NCBI GenBank assembly: GCA_023910605.1
Contig: JAAVVV010000001.1
Coordinates: 1,168,698 to 1,232,697 of the forward strand
Source of the DNA: Bosea sp. (in: a-proteobacteria)
GTDB lineage: Bacteria > Pseudomonadota > Alphaproteobacteria > Rhizobiales > Beijerinckiaceae
Length of the DNA: 64,000 nt
Direction: 5' to 3'
The translations under genes were made by a program, and so were the position numbers. The notes below the pieces were generated by a model. That model searched no databases. It was not told the DNA's origin and saw only the letters and a list, made by a program, of their open reading frames with translations. Positions 27,711 to 36,371 of this stretch are shown here, piece by piece (position 1 is the first letter of the stretch; every line of letters starts with the position of its first letter).

Positions 27711-27954
27711 TTTCCGGGAGGCGCCCCGCGCTGTTGCGGCATCGCTTCGCCGCCTATGGCCTCACGGTGAAGGCGAAGCTCCGCCACGCAACGGGCAACA
27801 AAGCGGCGCCGGTGCGGCTTCCCTTTCGGCACGCGCGCGGAACCGTCTTTGCCTGGCGGTGTTTCATGATTGCACTGCCACTCGCCGGCTAGTGGAGTCC
27901 AAACAACTCCGGGGTTTGACCCCGCAATCTTTGTCTTCAAAAAAGGGTCCTTCC
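27711..27954. other. Intergenic region, no clear gene
   Basis: Between the second stem-loop and the small lipoprotein gene. A 62-codon frame (27704-27892) is rich in Arg and Ala, has no ribosome site and starts inside the hairpin, so I do not call it. Nothing else stands out. Confidence 0.35.
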
Positions 27955-28092
27955 ATGAAGAAGTTCACTGTCATTCTCGCCGCCGTTCTGACCGCTGCCG
28001 CTCTCGGTGCTTGCGCCGGCAAGGCGCCGCTCGGCAAGGGCAAGTCGCCCGTCGTTGCGCCGCAGGTTGCTCCGATCGCCGTCCGCGGCTGA
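27955..28092 (+). CDS. Small lipoprotein
   Basis: A 45-residue protein, MKKFTVILAAVLTAAALGAC, with a textbook lipobox LGAC and a mature part of only about 25 residues (AGKAPLGKGKSPVVAPQVAP). It resembles the tiny entericidin-like or LptM-like lipoproteins of rhizobia. AGGG precedes the ATG, and a hairpin terminator follows at 28131-28167. It is likely membrane-anchored and abundant, with unknown function. Confidence 0.7.
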   Translation: MKKFTVILAAVLTAAALGACAGKAPLGKGKSPVVAPQVAPIAVRG

Positions 28093-28130
28093 ACTCGGAC
28101 GCGTCTGGCGCGTTCAGTTCCCTGCTACAG

Positions 28131-28167
28131 CCCAACAGCGCCGCTTTCCGCTGCGCTGTTGGGTTTT
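28131..28167 (+). terminator. Rho-independent terminator after small lipoprotein
   Basis: CCCAACAGCGC (28131-28141) and GCGCTGTTGGG (28153-28163) form an 11-bp perfect stem with an 11-base loop, followed by TTTT. Confidence 0.82.
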
Positions 28168-28228
28168 CAATGTCGAATCGGCGCGTCACGCGCCGCGATC
28201 TCCAGCGCGTCTCAACGAGGTGGTACTC

Positions 28229-29017
28229 ATGACGGATTTGCCGCTCCACCTGCCTTCTTCAGCAAAGTGCCTTGCCGGCCTCGGTCGCGCCGTGCGGTTG
28301 GCCGCACTCAGCGCCGTCGCCCTGACGTTCGCGGCGGGCCGGCCATGCGAGGGCCTTGGGCTCGCCACTCCCGCAATGGCCGGACCGATGGCGGCCGAAG
28401 CCTCGATCGCGCAAGCTGCGCCGCAGGCCGGGTTCGCTTCGATCGCCCCGGCCGAACCTTTGCCGGCCGGCGTCTATGCTGTGGCGAACAAGTCCGCGCC
28501 GGCGCGGTCCTCTGCCCGCACCCGCACGGCGAGCCGCGCCGCGCCTGCCGCCGCGACCCGCGCACCGGTGTCGATCAGGACCCATTACATCGAGTTCCGC
28601 GCGCGCAATGCCGCCAGCTATGGCCACGCCTTCGCAGCCATCGGAGAACTCAGGCGTGATGGCTCCATCGCCACGCAGGAGATCGTCGGGCTGCATCCGG
28701 CGACCGACAGCGTCCTGCCCTGGATGCTTGGCCACATCGTGCCGGTGCCTTCTGAAACCGGCGCGAGCGATGGCGACACCGAGGAGACCTACTTCACCGC
28801 GCGCTACCGGATCACCATGGGCAAGGAGCGCTATGACGGGCTCCTGGCCTTTGTGCGCCATCTGCAGGCCAGCTCGCCTGCCTGGCACGCCGTGTTCTAT
28901 AACTGCAACGCCTTCGTCGGCGACATCGCCCGCCATATGGGCCTGACGCCGCCGAGCAACTCGCTTCTGTTTCCGAAGGAATACATCGAGAAACTGCGCG
29001 CCTTGAACCGCGCATGA
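28229..29017 (+). CDS. Secreted protein with permuted papain-like (His...Cys) domain
   Basis: A 262-residue protein. A hydrophobic N-terminus (AVRLAALSAVALTFAAG) acts as signal or anchor, then comes an Ala/Pro/Ser-rich linker to about residue 115. The folded C-terminal part has a His motif ASYGHAFAAIGEL, followed by a Cys motif FYNCNAFVGDIARHMGL. His before Cys in this spacing is the order found in circularly permuted NlpC/P60 (YiiX/LRAT-like) enzymes, which act on peptidoglycan or lipid bonds. GAGG precedes the ATG. Its stop overlaps the start of an L,D-transpeptidase gene (ATGA), supporting a role at the cell wall. Confidence 0.68.
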   Translation: MTDLPLHLPSSAKCLAGLGRAVRLAALSAVALTFAAGRPCEGLGLATPAMAGPMAAEASIAQAAPQAGFASIAPAEPLPAGVYAVANKSAPARSSARTRTASRAAPAAATRAPVSIRTHYIEFRARNAASYGHAFAAIGELRRDGSIATQEIVGLHPATDSVLPWMLGHIVPVPSETGASDGDTEETYFTARYRITMGKERYDGLLAFVRHLQASSPAWHAVFYNCNAFVGDIARHMGLTPPSNSLLFPKEYIEKLRALNRA

Positions 29018-29700
29018 CCATGGGCTGGGATTTGGGAGTGCCGGGTTCTGCGTATCGAGCCGCTGCGGCGGCTGTGATGGCCGTGTCGCTGGGCGCCTGC
29101 ACGGGAGGCGCTGCAGATTTCGCCAGCCTGGGCAGCGCCAGCCGCCTCGGCGATCTAGGGGCCTTTCCCGCCACCGGCCACATGGTGGCGTCGAGCGCCG
29201 GCGCGACCCTCCCTGCGGCGCTGCTCAGGCAGCGCATGCAGGCCAGGAGCATCGGCGCCTCCCGCGGCGCGCTCGTCCCCTACAAGGGCGCCGAGGAGCC
29301 TGGCACCATCGTCATCGCGCAGTCGCGCCAGACGCTGTATTTCGTCGAGCCTGACGGCAAGGCCATGCGCTACGCCGTGGCTGTCGGCGCCGCCCAGAAC
29401 CAGTGGACGGGCGTTTCCAGCGTCACGGCGGTGCATCTGCAGCCCGGCTGGACAGCGCCTGAATCGCTGCGTCGTGGCAACACGGGCCCGGCGCCGGTCT
29501 ATCCCAGCGGCTCCCCGGACAATCCGATGGGCATTGGCGCGCTGACCTTGTCGGGCGGCGACTATGCAATCCATGGCACGAACCGGCCCGACTCGATCGG
29601 CCGCGCCGTCTCGGGCGGATGCTTCCGCATGTTCAACGAGGACATCGCCGATCTGATGCGCCGCGTCAGGGTCGGCACACGCGTGGTCGTCCAAAGCTGA
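29014..29700 (+). CDS. L,D-transpeptidase (YkuD domain) lipoprotein
   Basis: A 228-residue YkuD protein. The N-terminus has a lipobox-like LGACTGG at about residue 28. The catalytic domain includes TIVIAQSRQTLYFVEPDGKA, SPDNPMGIGALTLS and the active-site motif HGTNRPDSIGRAVSGGCFRM. It cross-links or modifies peptidoglycan in the periplasm. Translation is coupled to the preceding papain-like protein (ATGA overlap). It is shorter than the transpeptidase at 19913-20752 and lacks its long linker. Confidence 0.88.
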   Translation: MTMGWDLGVPGSAYRAAAAAVMAVSLGACTGGAADFASLGSASRLGDLGAFPATGHMVASSAGATLPAALLRQRMQARSIGASRGALVPYKGAEEPGTIVIAQSRQTLYFVEPDGKAMRYAVAVGAAQNQWTGVSSVTAVHLQPGWTAPESLRRGNTGPAPVYPSGSPDNPMGIGALTLSGGDYAIHGTNRPDSIGRAVSGGCFRMFNEDIADLMRRVRVGTRVVVQS

Positions 29701-29948
29701 GGGGCCCGGCCGGAGCCGCGCCTTTCGTCTCAGGCCGCGATTTCGTGCATCGTCGTCACGGTGATCGTCTGGTTGTGAAGCTGCGGCGTGCGCGATGCGC
29801 CATTCGGCGCGATCTCGCCACCGGAGCAGAAGCCGGGCATTCGCGTGCCGGGCGCAAGGCGAAGCCTGTGGCTTGCCATGCCGCCCCGGCATGGCCTCAC
29901 CGCGGCCAGCCCCTTGAACCGGGCGGCTGGCTGGTCTTCGATGGCGAC

Positions 29949-31034
29949 ATGATCAGCAATACCTTCAAGACCCATCTCATCCGCCAGTTCGGCTCGCCGG
30001 CCGTGGTGATCGACCTCGATATCGTGGAGCGCAACATCGCCCGGCTGCAGGCCGCCTGCGCTGCGGCCGGGGTCGCCAACCGGCCCCACATCAAGACGCA
30101 CAAGAGCCCGCTCATCGCCGCGATGCAGCGCGATGCCGGCGCGCGGGGCATCACCTGCCAGAAGCTGGGCGAGGCCGAGGTGATGGCGGATGGCGGGCTT
30201 GATGACATCCTCATCAGCTACAACATCCTGGGCGAGGACAAGGTGGCGCGGCTCGGCGCGCTTCTGGGCCGTTGCGAGGTCACGGTCGCCGCCGACAATC
30301 CGGTCACCATCGCGGGGCTGCCTGCGGCCGGGGCCGCGGCGGGAAAACCTCTGGGGGTCGTGGTCGAATGCGACACCGGCCGAAAGCGGGCAGGGGTCGA
30401 GACGCCCGGCGAGGCCATCGCGCTTGCCCGGCAGATTGCCGCCTCGCCTCATCTGCGCTTTGCCGGCCTGCTGATGTATCCGCCTGAGGACCGCTGGCTC
30501 CAGACCCAAGGCTTCGTGGATGAGGTGAGGGCGGCGCTGCGGCCCGATGGGCTCGACCCTGCGATCATCTCGACGGGCGGCACGCCGAACCTGGCCAATC
30601 TGGGCTCGCTGAAAGGCGCCACCGAACACCGCGCCGGCACCTACATCTTCAATGACCGGATGATGATGGCCTGCGGCCAGGCCACGCTGGCCGATTGCGC
30701 GCTCCAGGTCTACGCCACTGTGGTCAGCCGCGCCGCGCCCGAGCGCGGCATCCTCGATTCAGGCTCGAAGACCCTGACCGCCGACCCTGGCGGCGGGCTC
30801 GATGGCTTTGGCTACATCATCGAGCATCCGCAGGCGCGGATCGCGCGCTTCGCCGAGGAGCATGGCTTCCTCGACCTCGCCGCCTGCAACGAGCGCCCCG
30901 GCGTGGGCGACATCGTGCGCATCATCCCCAACCATGTCTGTGTCGTCTGCAACATGGTGGACCGCTATGTGGCGATCCGCGGGGAGGAGATCGTGGGCGA
31001 GATTGCGGTCGCCGCGCGCGGCAGGCTGAGCTGA
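29949..31034 (+). CDS. Fold-III PLP enzyme (D-threonine aldolase / D-serine dehydratase-like)
   Basis: A 361-residue alanine-racemase-fold enzyme. The PLP lysine lies in RPHIKTHKSPLIAAM, and GITCQKLGEAEVMADGG follows as in D-threonine aldolases. The C-terminal metal-binding region of the family is visible (IIPNHVCVVCNMVDRYVAI, with His and Cys). It likely cleaves or deaminates a D-hydroxy amino acid. ATG at 29949 is chosen by similarity; no good ribosome site is seen. A dispersed palindromic repeat follows the gene. Confidence 0.85.
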   Translation: MISNTFKTHLIRQFGSPAVVIDLDIVERNIARLQAACAAAGVANRPHIKTHKSPLIAAMQRDAGARGITCQKLGEAEVMADGGLDDILISYNILGEDKVARLGALLGRCEVTVAADNPVTIAGLPAAGAAAGKPLGVVVECDTGRKRAGVETPGEAIALARQIAASPHLRFAGLLMYPPEDRWLQTQGFVDEVRAALRPDGLDPAIISTGGTPNLANLGSLKGATEHRAGTYIFNDRMMMACGQATLADCALQVYATVVSRAAPERGILDSGSKTLTADPGGGLDGFGYIIEHPQARIARFAEEHGFLDLAACNERPGVGDIVRIIPNHVCVVCNMVDRYVAIRGEEIVGEIAVAARGRLS

Positions 31035-31046
31035 GCGAACGCCCCG

Positions 31047-31169
31047 GTCATGGCGAGCGCAGCGAGGCAATCCAGCCAGGCATCAATGATGAGCCGCTAA
31101 GCGCAGCCTTTCCAGCCCCTTTGGCGCGGAGAGCGTCGCCCTGGATTGCCTCGCTGCGCTCGCAATGAC
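31047..31169. repeat. REP-like palindromic element
   Basis: A 29-base arm (31047-31075) and its inverted partner (31141-31169) match at 28 of 29 positions, around a 65-base centre. The arms contain GAGCGCAGCGAGGCAATCCAG. Elements of this kind (TCATTGCGAGCGCAGCGAGG) occur in many copies in rhizobial genomes. It fills the gap between two convergent genes. Confidence 0.85.
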
Positions 31170-31187
31170 AAAGCGAGCGCCGACTCT

Positions 31188-32084
31188 TCAATTTTCGCGC
31201 TTGATGGCGCTCTCGTGCCATTTGCGCAGGAACACGTGGCTGATCCAGCTGGTCATCAGGAAGATCGCGATGCCGGTCACCGAGATCATGATCAATGCTG
31301 CAAACATCCGCGGAATGCGCAGCTGATAGCCCGATTCGAGGATCCGGTAGGCCAGGCCCGATGCATTGCCGCCCGAGCCGGCCACGAACTCGGCCACCAC
31401 CGCGCCGATGAGCGCAAGCCCGCCCGATATCTTGAGCCCGCCGAGGAAGTAGGGCAGGGCGGCCGGCAGCCTGAGATAGCGCAGCGCCTGCCAGCGATTG
31501 GCCTTGTAGAGCTGGAACAGGTTGATGAGGTTATGGTCCGCCGAGTTCAGGCCCATGATGGTGTTCGACAGGATCGGGAAGAAGGCGACGATCCAGGCGC
31601 AGATCAGCAGGCTGAGATTGATGTCGCCGACCCAGATGATGATGAGAGGCGCGATCGAGACCACAGGCGTCACCTGGAGGATCACGGCATATGGGAAAAG
31701 GCTCATCTCCAGCCATTTCGACTGGGTGAAGATGATGGCGAGCGCCACCCCCACGGTCACAGCCGCGATCAGCGCCGCGAACGTGATCCTGAGCGTGATC
31801 CACAACGAGCCCGATAGCGTGCCCCAGTCCGCCACCAGCGTCTTGGCGATGAGCCAGGGGCCGGGCAGCACATAATGCGGGATGGACTTGTAGTGGACGA
31901 TCCATTCCCAGAAGCCGAGCGCGAGGATGCCGATCATCAAAGGCGCGAGGATGCCGGGCCAGGTGCTCCTGGCGATGCCGAGGATGCGCTGCTCCTCGAC
32001 GAAGATCGGCCTGTTCTCGGCATCGGTGCCGCTGTCGCCTGCGGTTGCGGCCAGGTTGCTGCCTGAGGCTGTCATGTCGGTCAT
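31188..32084 (-). CDS. ABC transporter permease (NitT/TauT family)
   Basis: A 298-residue inner-membrane permease with about six hydrophobic segments. The BPD_transp_1 signature is in SLWITLRITFAALIAAVTVG, and the EAA-type loop is LPAALPYFLGGLKISGGLAL. The start at 32084 overlaps the stop of the ATPase gene (ATGA). It is the last gene of a three-gene importer. The substrate is unknown. Confidence 0.9.
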   Translation of the reverse strand: MTDMTASGSNLAATAGDSGTDAENRPIFVEEQRILGIARSTWPGILAPLMIGILALGFWEWIVHYKSIPHYVLPGPWLIAKTLVADWGTLSGSLWITLRITFAALIAAVTVGVALAIIFTQSKWLEMSLFPYAVILQVTPVVSIAPLIIIWVGDINLSLLICAWIVAFFPILSNTIMGLNSADHNLINLFQLYKANRWQALRYLRLPAALPYFLGGLKISGGLALIGAVVAEFVAGSGGNASGLAYRILESGYQLRIPRMFAALIMISVTGIAIFLMTSWISHVFLRKWHESAIKREN

Positions 32085-32893
32085 CCGGCGATGGCCTTCT
32101 TGAGGTTCTGCGAAGCGACGCGGCACAACTCGGCATAGTGCGCCGAGGTGCGGAAGAGGTCATCGCGCGGATGGGGCGCGTCCACGTTGAGATCCGCCAT
32201 CACCCGGCCGGGCCTCGCCGCCATCACGACGATGCGTTGCGACAGATACACCGACTCGAACACCGAGTGGGTCACGAAGACGGCGGTGAAGCGCTGCTCC
32301 CACCACAGGTTCAGCAGATCGTCGTTGAGCTTGTGGCGCGTGATTTCGTCGAGAGCGGCGAAGGGCTCGTCCATCAGCAGGATGGACGGCCTGGTCACCA
32401 GCGCCCGCGCGATGGACACGCGCATCTTCATGCCGCCTGACAGCTCGCGCGGGTAGGACCCCTCGAAGCCCTTGAGCCCGACATGGGCGAGCATGTCGGC
32501 CGCGGCGGCCTCGGCCTCGCGCCTGGCGACGCCCTTGAGCGTGAGCGGCAGCATCACGTTCTTGAGGGCCGTGGCCCATGGCATCAGGGTCGGCTCCTGG
32601 AAAACGAAGCCGAGATCAGGCTCTGCGTGACCTTCGGCGTCATGCGCGGAGGTCGGCCATTCGATGGTGCCGCGTGAGGGCTCGCCCAGGCCCGAGATCA
32701 TGCGCAGCAGCGTCGACTTCCCGCAGCCGGATGGGCCGAGGAGGCTGACGAACTCGCCGCGCGCCAGGTCGAGATTGACGTCGCGAACGGCGATGGTGCC
32801 GTTCGCGAACTGCTTGGAGACGTCGCGGATCGACACGAGCGGGCGCGACGTGGCGACGGCCCGGTTTTCCGTAACGTCGAGCGCCGCGTTCAC
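32081..32893 (-). CDS. ABC transporter ATP-binding protein (NitT/TauT family)
   Basis: A 270-residue ATPase. Walker A is GPSGCGKST, the signature is ELSGGMKMRVSIARAL, Walker B is ILLMDEPFAALDE, and the switch His lies in VTHSVFESVYLS. The start is GTG at 32893, overlapping the stop of the substrate-binding protein gene (GTGA). The frame is open further upstream only inside that gene. It energises the importer with the permease and binding protein. Confidence 0.92.
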   Translation of the reverse strand: MNAALDVTENRAVATSRPLVSIRDVSKQFANGTIAVRDVNLDLARGEFVSLLGPSGCGKSTLLRMISGLGEPSRGTIEWPTSAHDAEGHAEPDLGFVFQEPTLMPWATALKNVMLPLTLKGVARREAEAAAADMLAHVGLKGFEGSYPRELSGGMKMRVSIARALVTRPSILLMDEPFAALDEITRHKLNDDLLNLWWEQRFTAVFVTHSVFESVYLSQRIVVMAARPGRVMADLNVDAPHPRDDLFRTSAHYAELCRVASQNLKKAIAG

Positions 32894-33915
32894 GCGCCGA
32901 CGCCCTTGTTGATGAACTCGAGCGAGTAGGCCTTCTTGATGTCGAGGCCCGTCGGGAACGCGCCCGCAGCGGCCATTGTGTCGTAGAAGGACTTCCACCG
33001 GGCATCTGTCATGGCCCCGACGCCGAGCCTGAGCGCGTCGCCGGAGCGGACGATGCCGCGCTCGTTCATGACCTTGATCGCATAGGCGATCTTGTCGTCT
33101 GTCATGTCCGGATTGTCCTTCTTGATCAGCGCATTGGCAGCCTCGATCGCGGGCCCGCCCTTGATGTACTCGGCCCAGCCTTCGAGGCTCGCCGTGACGA
33201 AGCGCTGCACGAGGTCCTTCTTCTCGGCCGCCATCTTGTTCGAGATGTTGATCGTGGTGTTGTAGTTCTCGAAGCCCGCGTCGGCGATGAGGTGCACCAC
33301 CGGGTTCACGCCTGCGCTCTGTATGGCGAAGGGCTCGGATGACAGGAAGCCCTGCTGTGAGACCTGCTTGTCTGCAAGGAAGGGCGCCATGTTGAAGGTG
33401 TAGGGCCGGGCCTGCTCGTCGGTGTAGCCGAACTTGGCCTTGAGGAACGGCCAGTAGCTGGTGCGACCGGCGGCGCCGATCAGGATCGGCTTGCCCTTCA
33501 GCGAGGCGAGGTCGTCATGCCCCACGCCCGGATGGGAGATGATCACCTGCGGATCCTTCTGGAAGATCGAGGCGATGCACATGTAGGGAATGCCCTCGCG
33601 CACGTAATTGATCGCCTCGAACGAGTTGGACATGATCATGTCCACGCGGCCGCCGAGGAGGAGCTGCGAGGGGTTCTGCTGCGGGCCGCCCATGCGGATG
33701 TCGGCGTCGATGCCATGCTTCCGGTAAATGCCGGAGGCGACGGCATGATAGAAGCCGCCATGCTCGGCCTGGGCGCGCCAGTTGGTCTGATAGCTGACCT
33801 TGTCGAGCGTCTGCGCGTTGACGCGGCCCGAGACGGGGATGAGCACCGATGCGCCGGCTCCTCCGAGGAGGCCCAGCGCGGCGCGGCGGTCGATGCGGTA
33901 TTTCGACATGGTCAT
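32890..33915 (-). CDS. ABC transporter substrate-binding protein (NMT1/THI5-like)
   Basis: A 341-residue periplasmic binding protein. It carries a twin-arginine-like signal (RIDRRAALGLLGGAGASVLI), so export by Tat is possible. The core YQTNWRAQAEHGGFYHAVAS and GIDADIRMGGPQQNPSQLLL matches NMT1/THI5-like proteins that bind pyrimidine-type or other small heterocyclic or amine ligands. GAGG precedes the ATG by 8 bases. It is first of three coupled genes (binding protein, ATPase, permease) and divergent from an FAD-linked oxidase that may use the imported compound. Confidence 0.88.
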   Translation of the reverse strand: MTMSKYRIDRRAALGLLGGAGASVLIPVSGRVNAQTLDKVSYQTNWRAQAEHGGFYHAVASGIYRKHGIDADIRMGGPQQNPSQLLLGGRVDMIMSNSFEAINYVREGIPYMCIASIFQKDPQVIISHPGVGHDDLASLKGKPILIGAAGRTSYWPFLKAKFGYTDEQARPYTFNMAPFLADKQVSQQGFLSSEPFAIQSAGVNPVVHLIADAGFENYNTTINISNKMAAEKKDLVQRFVTASLEGWAEYIKGGPAIEAANALIKKDNPDMTDDKIAYAIKVMNERGIVRSGDALRLGVGAMTDARWKSFYDTMAAAGAFPTGLDIKKAYSLEFINKGVGA

Positions 33916-34094
33916 GGCAGGAACCTCACTTCGATGGGTCGGACCGGACGCGTCCGACTGATGTTGAGCCCGAATTTGCCAGCAATAGCTGTGCCACCAT
34001 TATGGATCGTATGGGATGCCGGTCCAGTGCATCCGTGCTCAAATCGAAGGCAGAACTTTGCCGTGAAAACAAGCATGTTATGCAGCCATCCACC

Positions 34095-34122
34095 GTGCAA
34101 TCCGCCCGAAGCGCTCTATAAT
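34095..34122 (+). promoter_or_regulatory. Possible promoter of the FAD-linked oxidase gene
   Basis: A perfect -10 hexamer TATAAT (34117-34122) lies 71 bases before the start codon. The -35 is poor (GTGCAA, 34095-34100, 16-base spacing), which suggests an activator-dependent promoter, or chance. Confidence 0.3.
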
Positions 34123-34193
34123 CGGTTTCACGAGCGCCGGCTTGCCTCCTTCAGACGCAGGCCAGCGGCTGTTTATGCGAAGGATCCAAGCCC

Positions 34194-35594
34194 ATGACGC
34201 TGGCCGAAACCGCTTCCGCCATCCGGCAGGCCGCCGATGGCGCCCCCGCTCGTCCGCCCCATGACATCGCCGGCTTCATGGCCGACATCGGCGACGTGCC
34301 TGTCATCACCGAGATGCAGTCCGTGCGCCGCCGCAGCCGCGATTTCTTCTGGTATTCGCCGGTGCTCAATGCCCAGCTCCACGGCAAGTCGGCGGAGATC
34401 ATCGCCTGCCCGCGGGATGAGGCCGATGTGGTCCGCATCGCCGCCTCCTGCGCGCGGCGCCGCATCCCGCTCACCATCCGCGGCGGCGCCACCGGCAATT
34501 ACGGCCAGGCCGTGCCGCTGGAAGGCGGCGTCCTTCTCGACATGACGGCGCTCAACCGCATCGAGTGGAGCCGTCCGGGCGTGGTGCGCGTCGGCGCGGG
34601 CGCGCGCATGGACGAGATGGACGCGGAGCTGCGCCCCACCGGCTGGGAACTGCGCATGCACCCCTCCACCAAGCGCATGGCGACGATCGGCGGCTTCGTG
34701 GCAGGCGGCTCGGGCGGCGTCGGCTCGGTGACCTATGGCGGCCTTCGCGAGCCGGGCAACATCATCGCCGCGCGCATCGTCACGCTTGAGGAAACGCCGC
34801 GGGTCATCGAATTGAGGGCGGAGGCGGCCCAGTTCGTCAACCGCGCCTATGGCACCACCGGCATCATCACGGCGCTGGAGATGCCCACCGCGCCGGCCTG
34901 GCCCTGGATCGACTTTGTCGTGGCCTTCGACGATTTCGAGACGGCCATGCAGGTCGGGCAGGCGGTCGCGCTGGCCGATGGCGTGGTCAAGAAGCTGCTG
35001 ACGCCCATCGCCTGGCCGCTGCCCTCCTATTTCCGGGAGTTGTCCCACGCCTTCCCCGAAGGCAAGCATGTGCTGGTGGCCATGATCGCGGAGGGCTCCG
35101 TCGAGAGCTTCCGCATGATCCTCGGCAAGCGTGGCGCCGTCACCTACGAGGCGGTCAACGAGGAAGCGCCCGGCAAGCTGCCGATCTACGAGTTCGCCTG
35201 GAACCACACCACGCTGCAGGCGCTCAAGATCGACCGCACCGTCACCTATCTGCAGTGCCTGTATCCGCATGATCGCCTCATGCAGAGCGTGCTCCAGATG
35301 CGCGACATGTTCCCGGGCGAGGTCATCCCCCATTGCGAGTTCATCCGCTTCGGCGGGCGCATGACCTGCTCGGCCCTGCCGCTGGTGATCTACACGGACG
35401 CCGTGCGCCTGAACGAGATCATCGCGCTGCATGAGGCCAATGGCGTCTTCATCGCCAACCCGCATGTCTACACGCTCGAGGATGGCTCGCGGCACAAGCG
35501 GGTCGATGCGGACCAGCTCGGCTTCAAGCACGATGTCGATCCTCACGGCCTGCTCAACCCCGGCAAGATGCGGACCTTCGTGCCGAAAGCGTGA
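34194..35594 (+). CDS. FAD-binding oxidoreductase (PCMH/VAO family)
   Basis: A 466-residue flavin enzyme. The FAD-binding region is RRIPLTIRGGATGNYGQAVPLEGGVLLD, followed by GAGARMDEMDAELRPTG and the second part KRMATIGGFVAGGSGGVGSV. The C-terminal FAD-linked oxidase region ends DPHGLLNPGKMRTF, typical of D-2-hydroxyacid dehydrogenases. AAGGA precedes the ATG. It is divergent from the NMT1-type importer. The substrate is probably a hydroxy acid or related compound, but this is inference. Confidence 0.87.
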   Translation: MTLAETASAIRQAADGAPARPPHDIAGFMADIGDVPVITEMQSVRRRSRDFFWYSPVLNAQLHGKSAEIIACPRDEADVVRIAASCARRRIPLTIRGGATGNYGQAVPLEGGVLLDMTALNRIEWSRPGVVRVGAGARMDEMDAELRPTGWELRMHPSTKRMATIGGFVAGGSGGVGSVTYGGLREPGNIIAARIVTLEETPRVIELRAEAAQFVNRAYGTTGIITALEMPTAPAWPWIDFVVAFDDFETAMQVGQAVALADGVVKKLLTPIAWPLPSYFRELSHAFPEGKHVLVAMIAEGSVESFRMILGKRGAVTYEAVNEEAPGKLPIYEFAWNHTTLQALKIDRTVTYLQCLYPHDRLMQSVLQMRDMFPGEVIPHCEFIRFGGRMTCSALPLVIYTDAVRLNEIIALHEANGVFIANPHVYTLEDGSRHKRVDADQLGFKHDVDPHGLLNPGKMRTFVPKA

Positions 35595-35605
35595 GGGCGG
35601 GCCTC

Positions 35606-35806
35606 ATGCGCATCCTTTAACTCTACGGCCACCCGCTGCCCGAAAGCTTCCACGCCTCGATCCGCGATGCGGCGCTGGCGGGTCTCGGGGGCGCCGGCCA
35701 TGAGGTGGACCTGTGCGATCTCTATCGCGAAGGCTTCGACCCGGCGCTCTCGGAAGAGGGGCGGCGGCATGATCATGACCCGGCGGTGAACCAGGCCGGA
35801 ATGTCG
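35606..35806 (+). pseudogene. NAD(P)H:quinone oxidoreductase fragment (NQO1/flavodoxin-like)
   Basis: Reading in frame from ATG at 35606 gives MRIL, a stop (TAA at 35618-35620), then LYGHPLPESFHASIRDAALAG and the continuation GHEVDLCDLYREGFDPALSEEGRR. This is the N-terminal 60-odd residues of the NQO1/MdaB-type flavodoxin fold. After about 35806 all similarity ends, although the full domain needs about 190 residues. The gene thus has an early nonsense codon and a 3' deletion. It follows the FAD-linked oxidase by 11 bases, so it was probably once in the same operon. Confidence 0.75.
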
Positions 35807-35898
35807 CAAGCGAGCTCAGGCGCAAGGGCTTCATCGCGGATGTGGGCGGGGCGATGCGGGAGTGGTGATGCCGTGGGTTGCCCGAGCAGCCGCCCCCG

Positions 35899-36221
35899 AT
35901 TGTTCGCGATCTTTCGGCTCATGATGGTGACATCGCCGGATGCCTTTACGCTGGCGCGGCCGGAGGCCTTCACGTCGTAATCCTTCGCAACGATCGTGAT
36001 GTCCCCGGATTCCTTGATGTCTGCAGAGGCCGCGCCGATCTTGATACGGACTGCGTTGCGAGCCTCAACGCGATAGACAGCGCCAGATTTTCCAAGGCCT
36101 TCAGCGCGCTTCCGAGGGTTCGGCCCAACACGGTGGCATGCTGCGCTTCCGGCCATGCGCGATCCTGGAGAAGGCGTTGGTGCAGGACGATCAGGATCTG
36201 AGGATCAAATCCTCTGGACAT
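35899..36221 (-). pseudogene. Frameshifted VgrG/tail-spike-like fragment
   Basis: From ATG at 36221 (GGGAG 7 bases upstream) the reading is MSRGFDPQILIVLHQRLLQD, then KALENLALSI. A one-base loss near 36072 shifts the frame into RVEARNAVRIKIGAASADIK, then ESGDITIVAKDYDVKASGRA and SVKASGDVTIMSRKIANN. The last part is the repetitive beta-helix-like sequence typical of VgrG, phage spike or similar proteins, which usually ends KGSKIAQN. Here the stop codon is missing, and the frame runs on into the neighbouring pseudogene. The family name is tentative. Confidence 0.5.
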
Positions 36222-36371
36222 TGAATGTCTCCCGCAAGATACGTCATGGATGTCGCAGGGACAGGCGTTGTTGACAAACACGCTGGCAGCAAGCTGCTTC
36301 TCGTCTTGCGATGCAGGGAGCGAAGGGCCTAGCTTCAGCCCGACCGATGATGCAGCCGGAGAATGCCATCC

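Noticed and set aside
27704..27892. A 62-codon frame after groEL
   Set aside because: It begins inside a stem-loop, lacks a ribosome site and is Arg/Ala-rich without recognisable features.
34173..35546. A 457-codon minus-strand frame across the FAD-linked oxidase
   Set aside because: The plus strand shows all FAD-binding motifs. The antisense sequence has no domain.
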